The notes beneath the pieces were generated by a model. That model was given only the letters and a program-made list of their open reading frames with translations, had not been told where the DNA came from and did not search any database. A stretch of DNA of 64,000 nucleotides from Blakeslea trispora. Lineage: Eukaryota > Mucoromycota > Mucoromycetes > Mucorales > Choanephoraceae. The position numbers were made by a program, and so were the translations under genes. The stretch spans positions 1 to 64,000 of the forward strand of contig JAIWNE010000048.1 of NCBI GenBank assembly GCA_025331445.1, read 5' to 3'. Shown here piece after piece: positions 44,960 through 56,100 of the stretch (within the stretch, counting starts at the first letter, position 1; every line of letters begins with the position of its first letter).

Positions 44960-45316
44960 TGTTCTGTTGGAGTGCCATCTATTTCCGGAAAAGGTGTAAT
45001 TAAGAAAAAAAAAAAGTATTAAAGAATTCCTGCTTTACAAATTTATTTGTTGATTTCTGTATAGTGTCAATCATCCCACTTGAAAAAAATCGGTTCTTAA
45101 AGAAATAAACAAATACATAATGTATATGTAATCTTTAAGTGATGACGAACCTATCCCTTTTAACTGTTTGAATGCAATGTAACACGTTAACCAAGCGTGT
45201 ATTTCTGTATGCATATCAACTGATAGCCAAGCTCGCTTTTTTGCCTATAAAATTAAAATCAGTGTTTTTCCGAATCAAAACAAATCCCTATTTCCTTGGC
45301 CAATCGCTGTTGCAAC

Positions 45317-45626
45317 ATGTCAAGTAAGTTTCTTTTAATATTCTTTCTGTACTGTTATTATTAGAAAAAACAAATGTTTATTCAAACGTTTAAACTTATT
45401 TACATGATAATAAAACAAGAATCCAAAGTATTCTGTTATGCTTCTACCCCGGAAAAAGAAAAAAAGTCAAAATCAAGCATTGTATTACCATGTCGTTATC
45501 AAGGGGGGTTACATAGTAAGAAGAAACGATGCTGTAAAGTTTCGAGCTGCGCTACTAAAGGTTAACAGGGCCGCAGCTTTTAACATTGATATCATACGCT
45601 TTGGACTGGGTAACCTTGGACCATAA
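45317..45626 (+). pseudogene. Small gene of unknown family, probably frameshifted
   Basis: A TATAAAATTA box at about 45246 and a 70-bp leader precede ATG at 45317. A GTAAGT donor follows after seven bases and an acceptor lies at 45419. In the spliced frame the product reads MSKSKVFCYASTPEKEKK and continues to a stop at 45565. A different frame from the same A-rich spot onward looks more protein-like (QALYYHVVIKGGYIVRRNDA to 45626), suggesting an indel in the A-run near 45465. No domain recognised. Confidence 0.35.
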
Positions 45627-46167
45627 ACATCCTTCTATTTTTCTCTTGTATTACTGCACAAAGTTGGTAAAAGCAAGTTCAAACATCAAGTCTATTCTGT
45701 TTCGTAGACCATGTTCAACTATCTCAATGCACAAGCCAACGATATGGCGACTTTGTTTTCCTGAGTAAGTTTTGGCAAAGTCGGTAGATTAAGAAGCTCG
45801 ATGCCAATGATCTCCACCATTTCCAGAAATAGATGACACTCTGAGAGAAATTCAAACAGAATTGATTGAGGCACTCGAATACAAAATAAGAAGTGTCTTC
45901 TCTCTCTATTAAAAGTCAGCGAGAAATAAAATTGTCTCCTAATCTAATGAGATATGACCATAAATTGAGAAAGAGACTGTGACGCACTTCAGTATCACCA
46001 GAGATACACAAAAAAAAAAAAATAAGTTTCATCCTTCATTTAGTTTCAAGATTCTTTTTTTCAAAAGTGCATATAAATTAAGCTTGCATTTTTTCATCTC
46101 TTTTTCTTCTTTTTTTGTCTTGCTCCTTTTTTTTTCACTCTTGCTTCTCTCTATACATTCTACTTGC
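45627..46167. other. Promoter side of the kinase gene, with an old repeat
   Basis: Contains a plus-strand copy of the AAATAGATGRCACTC motif at about 45829-45845, related to the large element's outer end, and a stretch resembling 12940-13120. The last 130 bp are a T-rich leader before the ATG. Confidence 0.45.
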
Positions 46168-47886
46168 ATGGCAATCCGCACACCTGTTGCACCTGCTCTT
46201 CAATTGCAACCTTTGTTGCTTACACCCGAGAGATCAATGCCTCCTAGCCCAGCACTTTCCCCCGCTGTTGTGACACACACAAATGCAACTACTCGTCACC
46301 TTCATACAAACGACTCAGCGGCTGTTGATTATCATGAATTAACTAAACTATTACAGAATGTGGTTGCATCAAAGAATCCAAGACGTCCCTCGCTTCAACA
46401 AATTGCCTCGCCTACCTCTACATCCAACAGCACTACATCTACTGTTAGCTCTAGTACAAGCTCTTCTTCCCGCCACACCAATATGCCATCACAGTTTGTG
46501 TTCAAAAAGCCATTGTATAACCATCACTATCATCAAACCCATTTCCATCATCATGCACCTCCTTCACCACCTAGCACCATCTCTCCTACAAACACACATC
46601 ACTCTCAGACCTCAGATCAACGTAACAAAGATTTATTCCTGGCTTGGTCAGATCTGAGACGATTTTTTGTTCATCAGCAATCTCCACTTTCTCCTGCTTC
46701 ACCCACATTAGAAACAGAAGAACAATCATTTGCAAACCAATTTAAGCATAATATCTCAGGTCGCTATGGTCAATGGGGTAAAGCTTTTGCGGCATTTTAT
46801 TTTTTTAGCGCATTCTCCTGAATTCACATACTAAAACACAAAATGCCTCAATTTTTAGGTCGTTATATTGGCAAAGGAGCTGGCGGATCTGTTCGCTTAA
46901 TCAAACAACGGAACAAGACATTGGCTGTGAAGCAATTCCGTCATAAATTTCCCCATGAAACCGAAAAAGACTACGTCAAGAAAGTTACCGCTGAATTTTG
47001 CATTGGTTCTACATTACACCATCCCAATGTCATCCAAACACTCGACCTAATTCAAGAAGATGGTGACCACTTTTATGAAATTATGGAGTATGCGCCCAAC
47101 GACCTGTTCAACCTTGTCATGAGCGGTATGATGTCGCGAGAAGAGATTGCATGTTGCTGGCGTCAACTGCTGAATGGTGTAGACTACCTGCATTCTATGG
47201 GCATCGCTCACAGAGACCTCAAGCTTGACAATCTTGTCTTGGATCATATGGGAATCCTCAAGATCATTGACTTTGGTTGTTCAACCGTCTTCAAGTATCC
47301 CTTTGAGAACACAATCACCATGACTAAAGGTAAATCAACATGAGATGCTATATAAATAAAATTAAAATAACACCATATATCTTCTTTAGGTGTTTTCGGC
47401 TCGGATCCCTATATCGCTCCAGAACAGTATGTTCAGCCTATGTATGACCCTCGTTTATCAGATGTATGGTCATGTGGTATCATCTTTGTCTGTATGACAA
47501 TTAGACGTTTCCCTTGGAGGCTGCCACGAAGCTCTGATCCAGCCTTTCGTGCATTTGCAACCAATTACAATCAACAAAAGTTCCGTCTTTTAAAGTTACT
47601 ACCTCGTGAATCAAGATCTGTGATGACAAGCATTTTGGAAATAGACCCCAATAGACGCTGGTCTTTACAAACCATCATGAAAGATAGTTGGGTTAATGGT
47701 ATTGACGTCTGCACTGTAAATGAGCCTGGCGCTCGTCATATTCACCATGTTTCTGTTCTTGATCCTGCTATACAGCAAGCTAGAGGCAATTTGGTTGCCA
47801 TGACATTAGAACCTCCAGGTGTAATTGCGGAAAAGGAAAAGCGTAAGCGTCAACTCCAACAACCACCACAAAAAAAGCCATTGTAA
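46168..47886 (+). CDS. Hal4/Sat4-type serine/threonine kinase
   Basis: Three exons (46168-46777, 46859-47329, 47390-47886) give 525 aa in frame. The first 200 residues are low-complexity Ser/Thr/His/Pro-rich. The kinase domain starts near 204 with [15 protein letters not shown] and has Lys228 (LAVKQF), catalytic HRDLKLDN (Asp323), DFG at 341 and [11 protein letters not shown] as APE motif. GKGAGGSVR and the layout fit the fungal Npr1/Hal5/Hal4 group, which stabilises plasma-membrane transporters and affects K+/Na+ tolerance in yeast. The C-terminus ends Lys/Gln-rich. A separate ORF starting [10 protein letters not shown] arises from reading intron 1 and is not the true start. Confidence 0.85.
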
Positions 47887-48209
47887 TTATGAGACATATA
47901 CCTTACATACTATACATACGTTGAACATATATGTAAGCATTTATATATTTATGTTCACACAAAATGATACCTCTTTTTTTTATTTTTACACTCTCCTTTT
48001 TTTTCCCTTTTCACTACCCCCCCCTTTTTTTTGGTTTTCTTAAGAAGAAAAAAAAAAGAAAGACATGTTTATCTATTTATTACCATTTTGATTAAGACTA
48101 TATACATTCCTTTCTCACTTGTGTACGATATATATATTTTTCTCTCTTTTTAACTTAATAAACAGAAACGTTTTTTTTTCTTATCTTTTGTTCTTTCTGT
48201 ATTAATTAC
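47887..48209. other. Intergenic between kinase and channel genes
   Basis: 323 bp of AT-rich sequence with C-run/T-run stretches. No feature beyond the presumed terminator and promoter. Confidence 0.5.
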
Positions 48210-51201
48210 ATGGCAACAATTGAAACTGCTTACTATGTACCAACTTTTCTTGGATTATCTACAACACTTGGTATTTCATGTGGCATTTCAGTTGTCTGTA
48301 TTGCCGCTTTCGAAATCTGCAAACGCATTGACTCAATGAAATGTTTATTCTCACCAAGGACACAATTGACAGTGTAACTATTTCTCACACTCTAGTTGCA
48401 AAATGCGTACATATCAACTTTTTTTTTCTCTCTCTTTTGGTAGAAATCCAATTTCTCCACAACCTAAACATGTGTTTGCTTGGATCACATCCATCTTTAG
48501 TTTAGACGAAAGAGAATTTATAGAAAAAGTTGGACTCGATGCAACCATGCACATACGCTACCTTCGTATGGTAGTTCATTTCTTGACTTTTCATTCTCTT
48601 CTTGTTTGCCCCGTCTTGCTTGGATTGCATTGGACAGGCGCATCAAATCCTATCGATGGATCCGATTTAGCTACTGAATTTACCACATTCGCCAAAAATG
48701 AAAGTAGTCACCCGGGATTTCCAAGCTTGAACGAATCAAGCCTGCCAGATGCTACTAGTGAGGATCATTTTCGAAGCAACTCTACCCTATACTATCTATC
48801 CATCGCTAATATACCCAACAAAAGCTCACTTGTGTGGATGCATGTATTTTTCACCTTCACCATCTCTCTTAGTTGGCTATGGCTACTGTTTGTCAACCAT
48901 ATTCATCACATTGACTTAATGCAACTTCAACAGCAAAAGAGATCTTCTTTGCTTCATGAGCGATCCGTGTTGATCACACATGTTCCACATCTTTTGCGTA
49001 ACAAAGCAGCACTTCAGCAGCATTTTGAACGTGCACACGTGGGACTTGTGGAATGTGTTACACTAGTGTCGAATACAGCTACTCAGCTGGTGGCTGCTAT
49101 TCTGAAAAAGAGACTGAAAGCAATTCACAAGTTAGAGTCCAGCTTGATTCGGTTTGCTCGGCAAGAGAAACGGATTGTATGGGATGAGTGGCTGGTACGG
49201 TTTCAGAAGAGACAGGTTGGATCAGAAAATGCACATGAACAAATAAGTCGGCTGTTGCAAGATATTCGAGATATGGATAAAGAGATTGTGAAATTACGAG
49301 ATCAAAATCGAGCACCTGAATATTATATGCCCACAGGAGCAGCCTTTGTGACCTTCAAGTGAGTGAGTGAATGTGAACTTATAGATTATCTTTTATATGT
49401 ATATGCGTGTGTAGCCAACGAATAAGCTAAAAAAAAAGTTTACTCACACTTTGTTATCTTATCTTTATCTTTATTCTATTATTTATTTGTTTGTTTATTT
49501 ATTTAGGTCAGCACACTCTGCACAAATCTGTGCTCAAATTGTAACATCTTGGAAACCTGGTGTGATGGCCGTCCGAATGGCACCGGAACCAAGAGACGTA
49601 TTATGGAGAAGTCTGCTTAGAAGAGGAAGAAAGAGCCATCTGATGGGCATTATTCGCAGATGGGTAGTCTTTGCGGCTGTTTGGTAAGGTTTATAAAACG
49701 ATATCAACAAAGTAATATATTGATTTGAACTAGGTCACTGACTATTTTTTGGCTATTTCCTATTACGTTTGTGCTTGGCCTAACTTCTATTCAGTCACTG
49801 TCACAACACTTTTCGTTCCTGAGATATTTTTTAGCTTCTTCCATGGTCGTTAGATCATTTGTACAAAACATACTTCCCACATTGCTTGTGACGCTTTTTA
49901 TGAGTCTGCTACCTTGGATTGTGTTTGGTTTGTAATACCACCTGACTTGCGATAATTTCACTAACATTGTTCTTACAGAAATCTCAAAACAGCAGGATTT
50001 TGTAAGCTATTCTGAACTAGAAGACGCTATTCTTGGAAGATATTATCACTTTGCAATTTTCAATGTCTTGATTGTCTTTTTACTTGGCACTACATTCTTG
50101 ACTACAATGCTAGATGTCTTGTATGAACCCACGATGCTGATTCAGTTGTTGGCTAATTCATTACCACAAGGCGCCAATTTCTTTTTAAACTATGTTTTGT
50201 TTAATTTATCCACTCATGCTATGGAGCTCATTCAACTAGGTTCCCAATTGTTTGGTCATATCTTTGTTACCCTACCTTTTATATCACGTACACCACGTAT
50301 GAAAATACAGTACACATCACCATGGCCATTTCCTTTTTATTACTATTATCCCAATCATATTCTGTTGCTTGTCATCACTTTGACCTACTCTGTCATTCAG
50401 CCACTCATTTTGATCTTCGCTTTATTCTATTTTGGGTTTGCCCTGATTGTATATCGGCATCAACACATGTACTGCTATGTACGGCGATATGAGACGCACG
50501 GGTCAAGACATTACCGCCGAGTTGTACGTTACACCTCAGATGGACTTTTGATCTTCCAGTTTACCATGGTGGGCTTATTGTATCTCAAAGGTGTATTAGC
50601 AGCTGCGACTTCTCTTGTACCACTTATTGTCTTTACTATTTGGTGCAAAGTAAAGCTAAATTGTTTGTTTCGAAAGCGAACCAAACATCCTTATGTTGGG
50701 CGATTTCATTACCAATCCGTCACCAGCCACCATTTACGGGTGTGCGAAGAGTCGCTTGAGCAAGAAGGGTCCTACATATGGGCACAGATAGACGATATCT
50801 GGCGACTTTCTTACATTCAGGCGTGGTGGTCATCTGGACGTTACGCTCAGCACAGCAGTAACAACTTATCGACTGTTCATCTGGCCACTCTAGAGCAACA
50901 AATACGTGAATCCATTTCGTCCTTTTATCATGGTACAGACAGCTGTAGTACTATGTATGGAAAGCCAACTTATCGAACTATGGCGGCAAATCCTCTAGGG
51001 CATGATTTAACGACTTATTCAGATGATTCCAAATCGGTGCATGAAACATATGAACACCCAGCATTGGTAACTCCCTTAATATCCGAACTTATTTTGCCCT
51101 TACATCCAAATCAGAGTTATTGGGACATAAAGAACTGCGTGAAAATACAGTTAAAGACACTGATGGCTTTATTTCATCATGAATATGAAGAAAAAGAATA
51201 A
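48210..51201 (+). CDS. CSC1/OSCA/TMEM63-family channel (Rsn1-like, DUF221)
   Basis: Five exons (48210-48373, 48444-49358, 49507-49683, 49734-49927, 49979-51201) give 890 aa in frame. The order is typical: N-terminal membrane helix, FSPRTQLTV, W...FSLDEREFIEKVGLDATMHIRYLRM, two helices with an extracellular insert, a cytosolic RRM-like domain (SVLITHVPHLLRN...AAFVTFKSAHSAQICAQ), RDVLWRSL, then the pore-forming helices (LPTLLVTLFMSLLPWIV, FNVLIVFLLG, LPQGANFFLNYV) and a C-terminal cytosolic tail. Family members are osmotically or mechanically gated Ca2+-permeable channels, or scramblases, of plasma or vacuolar membranes. Rsn1-type fungal paralogues also affect exocytosis. Confidence 0.9.
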
Positions 51202-51490
51202 TAACAATAAAAAAAAAAGAAAAAAGGAAAACTAGTATTGTTTCTTATCATGTGGAATAGGCTTGGTTTATGTAGTACAAGTACCTAAAAAAGTCAAAGA
51301 ACCATTAAGGTACCAATTTATGATTGGGTCTTTTTATAATATAATCCCAATTTCCGCACTTGTCCTAACACGTATTTGAGTTACCTCCCCCTCACACACT
51401 TTTTTTTTCTGATATTTATTAAGCCAATTTTCTATTTCTTTCTGTTTTTTTTTCTCTTTTCTTTTCTCAATCTACATCACTCATCTCACA
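51202..51490. other. Intergenic, promoter of tropomyosin
   Basis: 289 bp, T-rich leader directly before the ATG at 51491. Nothing else recognised. Confidence 0.4.
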
Positions 51491-52009
51491 ATGGAAAAAG
51501 TTAAAGAGGTTTGTATTTTTTCTTTGTTTTTATTTTTCTTGGTGTAAAGACAAAAGAAAGGGTTTTTTTATTGAAACGCGTCACTAGAAACTCGCCAGTC
51601 TCCGTGCTGAAGCTGAACAAGCTACTGCTCTTGCTGAAGAATTTGAAGCTAAAATCAAGCAACTTGAACTCGAACATACCTCCAAGGACCATGAACTCTT
51701 ATCTATTCAAATTCGTGCAAAGAACCTCGAAGAACAATTAGACAAGACTGAAGATTCATTGCATCAAATCTCTGCCAAGTAAGTTTTATCTAAGAGTAGT
51801 ATAAAAGAGAGAGTCTATGCAAGCAGGTGTTGACTTTGCTCGATAGGTACAATGAAGCTGACTTGAAGGCTGAAGAAGCTGAAAAGAGAGTTCAAAAGCT
51901 TGAGCAAGAATTGGCTGACAAGGAGCAATACAACGAAGAACTCCAAGAGAAATACAGAGGCATTAAGTCTGAATTAGATGAATTATCACGCCAATTTGAA
52001 GAATTGTAA
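51491..52009 (+). CDS. Tropomyosin, unusually short
   Basis: Three exons (51491-51508, 51588-51778, 51847-52009) give 123 aa in frame, entirely heptad-repeat coiled coil. The start MEKVKEKLASLRAEAEQA and the end VQKLEQELADKEQYNEELQEKY match fungal tropomyosins closely. Known fungal forms are 161 aa (Cdc8, Tpm2; four actin repeats) and 199 aa (Tpm1; five), differing by 38 residues. This one is another 38 shorter, as expected for a three-repeat form. The introns (79 and 68 bp) leave no room for a hidden 114-bp exon. Binds and stabilises formin-made actin cables. Confidence 0.85.
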
Positions 52010-52135
52010 ATTACTATTATTATTATTATTAAGGAAAAAAAAATAGGAATAAATTGTATAAAGAAAACAAACACAATGGTATCTTAAGACAATAACTCTT
52101 TTCTTTTTTGAGCCTTTTACATATTGCATCTCTTT

Positions 52136-52955
52136 TTAGACCACATTGTCTACACCAGTACCACCAAGTGCTTTTGAGCTTGCATGAGGTTGGTTCTTAA
52201 CAGCAGCAATCACTTTATGATATATTGGGTAAGAGAAGGTGTCGCTTTTTTTTAGTGGCTCTATTTTTACTTACCATAACAAATAAAAGTCAACAATAAT
52301 GTAACGGCGGGAACAACAAGCACAGTTGTGTTGATGGTTGTTGAGACAAACATGATGATAGAGAAACTACAAAAGCAACAGTAAATGCTCTATTTTGTAT
52401 CTCCTTTCTCTGAATGGCTTACATGATATAGACAGCACCACGAAGGTAGGCATTTTCAAAGCTTGCAATGAAAGCATCACTTGAAATACAGAAAATGAAT
52501 TAAATGAAGTTTGTGATACCGCCTTTAAATATCAACTTACAAACGTGGGCTTGTGGGACAGAACTTGGTGCAGAGTGGAACTTCAATAAAGAATAAAATA
52601 AACGCAATTACCCTAAAGACAAGAAGAAGAAGAAAAAATTGAACAAAGCCAATTTATGCATCCTATTCTCTACCACTTTTTTCTTACCAACCAACAATAG
52701 CAAATACGATATTGCTTGTGAGTGCAACCACACCAAGCGCAACCAACACTATATAGAAAAATAAACAAGAGGCGTGTGTATGTTTAGAGGTTAATCATTA
52801 AAGCTTACAAATGATAGAAATGACACCAAGCCTTTTCAAAATAAGAGAGAAATAACTCCATAAGAAACAATCTTTTTATATTTTTGACATATCGTTTTTT
52901 ACCACTGAGCATAAAGTGAGAAGTTACGAGACTTTAGTTCTTCTAAAAGACCCAT
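52136..52955 (-). CDS. TVP18: Golgi membrane protein Tvp18
   Basis: Seven small exons (52955-52903, 52831-52809, 52748-52688, 52612-52541, 52479-52423, 52366-52275, 52212-52136) close in frame to 144 aa. The protein begins MGLLEELKSRNFSLYAQWLG, has four hydrophobic segments, the central FFIEVPLCTKFCPTSPRF motif, and ends KALGGTGVDNVV. This layout and length fit fungal Tvp18, a tetraspan Golgi/vesicle protein of unknown function. Some exons are as short as 23 bp. Divergent from the SNT1-like gene, 205 bp away. Confidence 0.82.
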
Positions 52956-53160
52956 TTTGTTTAATTTATAAGGAAGAAAGAGGTTTAAGAGAAAAAAGGC
53001 TAAAGATTCAAGTAAAGTTTGATCCAATCAATGAGACAAAAATTGACGTCGACGTCAGCTGGCGAATAATTCCAAAACAGAGTAAAAGTGTGTGTGTGTG
53101 TGAACTGAAATTTGGATTTTTTTTCTTCCTTTCCTTTTGAATTATTGCTTACATCAAAAT
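52956..53160. promoter_or_regulatory. Bidirectional promoter with a CRE-like palindrome
   Basis: The 205 bp between the ATGs of Tvp18 (-) and the SNT1-like gene (+). At 53044-53057 it holds the perfect 14-bp palindrome TGACGTCGACGTCA, two overlapping CRE-type half-sites for ATF/CREB-class bZIP factors. A (GT)n stretch near 53090 and a T-rich leader precede the plus-strand ATG. Confidence 0.6.
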
Positions 53161-56100
53161 ATGAGCGTTGCAGGATCAACATCTTCACAAGGGACCCACT
53201 CCCGCTCACCTTCAAGATCACGATCACCGCCTTATAGTGACGGAAGATATCCACCTTCAGCTAGTTCACGATATCGCTATGACTACAACTACAGACCAAT
53301 GCGAAGCGGCATATCTGCTGCTATTGACGATTACAGAGACTTGCGTGAAAGAGAAAGGGATCGAGAACGCGATCGTGACAGAGAGAGACCTATGGGATTA
53401 TTGAGAGATGATAGATATACACCTCGTGGACGCGAGAGGTATCTATAAACATATTCCCCCAATTCACCTTGTATGACTATTAAACTGTCTTTATCTTCTT
53501 TAGGGATGATCGATATACACCTTATTACCGAGACGACGCACATCATTATTCAACAGCCTCTTCGTCTTCATCTTCAGCTATGGCGCTTCGAGACTATCCA
53601 AAATTATCAACAGGTTCAATTCGTCGTGATGGTAACGCATTGTTGAGCTCCTTCTTTTTTTTTAATACCCTTAAAAACTAAAGCTCTCTTCTTCTTTTTT
53701 GTATAGACGGCAAACTCTCTTCTTCTTCTAGCCTTAATAATCTCAAAGATTTAAAAGACGATACAATTAAGCTACCATCGACACCTACTACATCAGAACC
53801 ATCCAGCGGATATCCTCTTAATCCTCCTTCTTCTTCCTCTTCTAGTCGGTACATGGACTGGCGTGACCGAGAACGGGATAGGGACAGAGAGCGCGAACGA
53901 GAACGAGATAGAGACAGAGAAAGAAGATACAGAGATGATGATCGCCGAAGAGACTATGATCGCCGTCGAGATGGGTAACTTGTTCTTTAAAATGACAGAG
54001 CCTGTGGATTGTTTCGATTTATTAGTTTATCTCTAGATATATGCGGTATGATTCATCCTATGGTGGCCCACTAAATTATCAAATACCCCCATTTGGAGAC
54101 TCTTATCGTCCAGATAGAGATAGAGATATGCCTCCTTCACCTAGTTCACATTTACCTTATTATGAAAGAGATCGTCTAGATGACCGCGATTTTTATCGTC
54201 GAGTCAGCAATACAAATAGTGATTATGACAGTCGATATCGAAATGCTCCTTCCAGTAATACAAGTAATACAACGACTGCAACAATCAATACAAACACCAC
54301 TAGTCCTGTAACATCCATTAATGCTACAAACAATAGCACCAATATACCTATTCGAAGTGGCCCTTCTAATAAGCCCAGTTGGAGTGCAAACAAAGAGCGT
54401 TTATTGGATCGCGACAGGCCTGAGCGTATTTCAACTAATTTTGATGTTCAAAGTGGAAAGACATCGCCTACTACACCTAAAGAACGTTCTGCGGAAGTGG
54501 TCAAGCTTGAAGATAAAAAGGAGGAAATTGAACCTGAACAATGTAATTTTCTGTGCAACTTTTTTCTTCTTCTTCTCTTTTATAATAGTATATTCACCTT
54601 CTTTTTTTATATATTCTATAGTAGGTGGGTCAATGGATATAGATGATCCTATGATGGAAGAGAAAGATACAAAATCCAGCATAGTATCAGAGAAGGATGA
54701 AGTCGAAATTCAGTCAAGTGAAAAAACCAAACAAGAGCAGGACTCAACGCATGAATTAGAAGAAGGTGAGACTGAAGATAAAAACCTTCAACAGCAACTA
54801 CAACAACCATCACAGCCAGCGCAGCCACCACAACCATCACAACCACCACAACCACCATCGCAGCCAGTGCCAGTGCAACAATTACAGCCAACTCAACCAT
54901 CGCAGCCACCATCACAGTCATCGTCACCACAGTCGCCACAACCACCATCTCAACCAGCACAATCATCATCCCAACCATCGCAACCATTACAGCCATTGCA
55001 GCCATCATCCCAACCACAGCCACCGCAAGCTCCTATCATAGCAGCAGTAGCATCGCCACCACTACCACCATCATCGGTCCCAGCCGAGCCTGAGTCAATC
55101 ATGACACAAGAGCAAATTGTAGAACGCATTGACGACATTGAAAATCAAATTACTATGTATGAAGAAATGCTCGAAAATGCTACAAAGTCAGAAGAAGTGA
55201 ATACAAAAGAAGATGTTGAAATGGCAGAAGTAGATAAAGAAGATGTTGATAATGATGCTGACGAAGAGGAAGAAAAGACAGATGCTGACAACAAAGAAGA
55301 AGCAAAAAAGCAAGCTCTACAGGCTATGGAAGATGAACCTGCATCTCAATCAGAACGCGTAGATTTCACAGATACTTCTGTAATGCGTAAACGTCCTCAA
55401 CTTCTAATCAATCAGTTACGCTCAAAAAATGATGTGCTCGAAGACGAACTATGTGAAAAGATTTTACAGGATAACCGCAACGTGGCCCGAGCTCATTCAG
55501 GTATGACGAATGGTTTATGGCAGAGCAAAAAAGAAGAGGAGGAAGATTGGTATGATCAAGAAAGTTGGTCAAAGCCTCTTTATCAATCAATAGAAGATTA
55601 TCCTTGCATTAAGGAGAATATAGCTCAATTTGATAAATTGCGCATCGATGTATCGCATACTTTGCATTCGCAAAAACTGGGGTTGAAAGAGAAGGAATTA
55701 CGTCTCAAGAACGAATACAAAAGGCTTCATGAGCAATGGACTCGAAAGAATTTGGCTTTAGATATACGACGCAATGAAGAGCGCAAGTTGTCTGATCGAT
55801 ACAATAGCTACCGCTCTTCCAGTCGCCAACAACGAGAACGTCCTGAAGAGTATGTAGACAATATCATCTTTACTAGCGGCGCTCCTGATGCGCTACGCTT
55901 CAAAAACGATGGTACCTCAACGCCCTACGGTATCTACACTTCCGATGCTGCACGCTCTGAAGCTGAATTGTTGGAGATCATTCAATCGCTTGAATCAGCT
56001 GAAATGAGAAATCCAGAATCTCGTGCTAAAAAGACGACAGCCACTATACCACCTATGATTTTAGATGAACGTGAACGCATGCGTACTTTCGATGATCGCA

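Larger units (their letters stand above)
28769..44990. mobile_element. Large (~16 kb) MULE-type composite element (proposed)
   Basis: Proposed boundaries are the inverted 22-bp-period arrays at 28782-28869 and 44894-44959. The two ends share a 30-bp block (TATAAAAATTCAG followed by ATTACGCGGAC and AAAAAATT) in inverted orientation. Each array lies just upstream of an intact inward-facing gene: an HTH/nuclease-like gene on the left and a MULE transposase plus OTU ORF on the right. The interior is filled with later insertions. No matching 8-10 bp target duplication is visible, and the left flank has been disturbed by a MITE and a Tc1 fragment. It could therefore also be two copies of one element end brought together. 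Confidence 0.55.

Noticed and set aside
27600..45600. Giant-virus insertion or Starship-type element as explanation for the gene cluster
   Set aside because: No viral hallmark genes and no DUF3435-type captain recombinase; the genes are MULE, Tc1-like and other DDE transposases with inverted repeats.
46843..47343. A separate kinase gene starting [10 protein letters not shown]
   Set aside because: The first codons lie in intron 1 of the Hal4-type kinase; splicing from 46777 to 46859 joins the exons in frame.
54321..54620. An upstream extension of the long SNT1 open frame
   Set aside because: It overlaps the spliced N-terminal exon in another frame and reads through intron sequence; the five-exon model is in frame from 53161.
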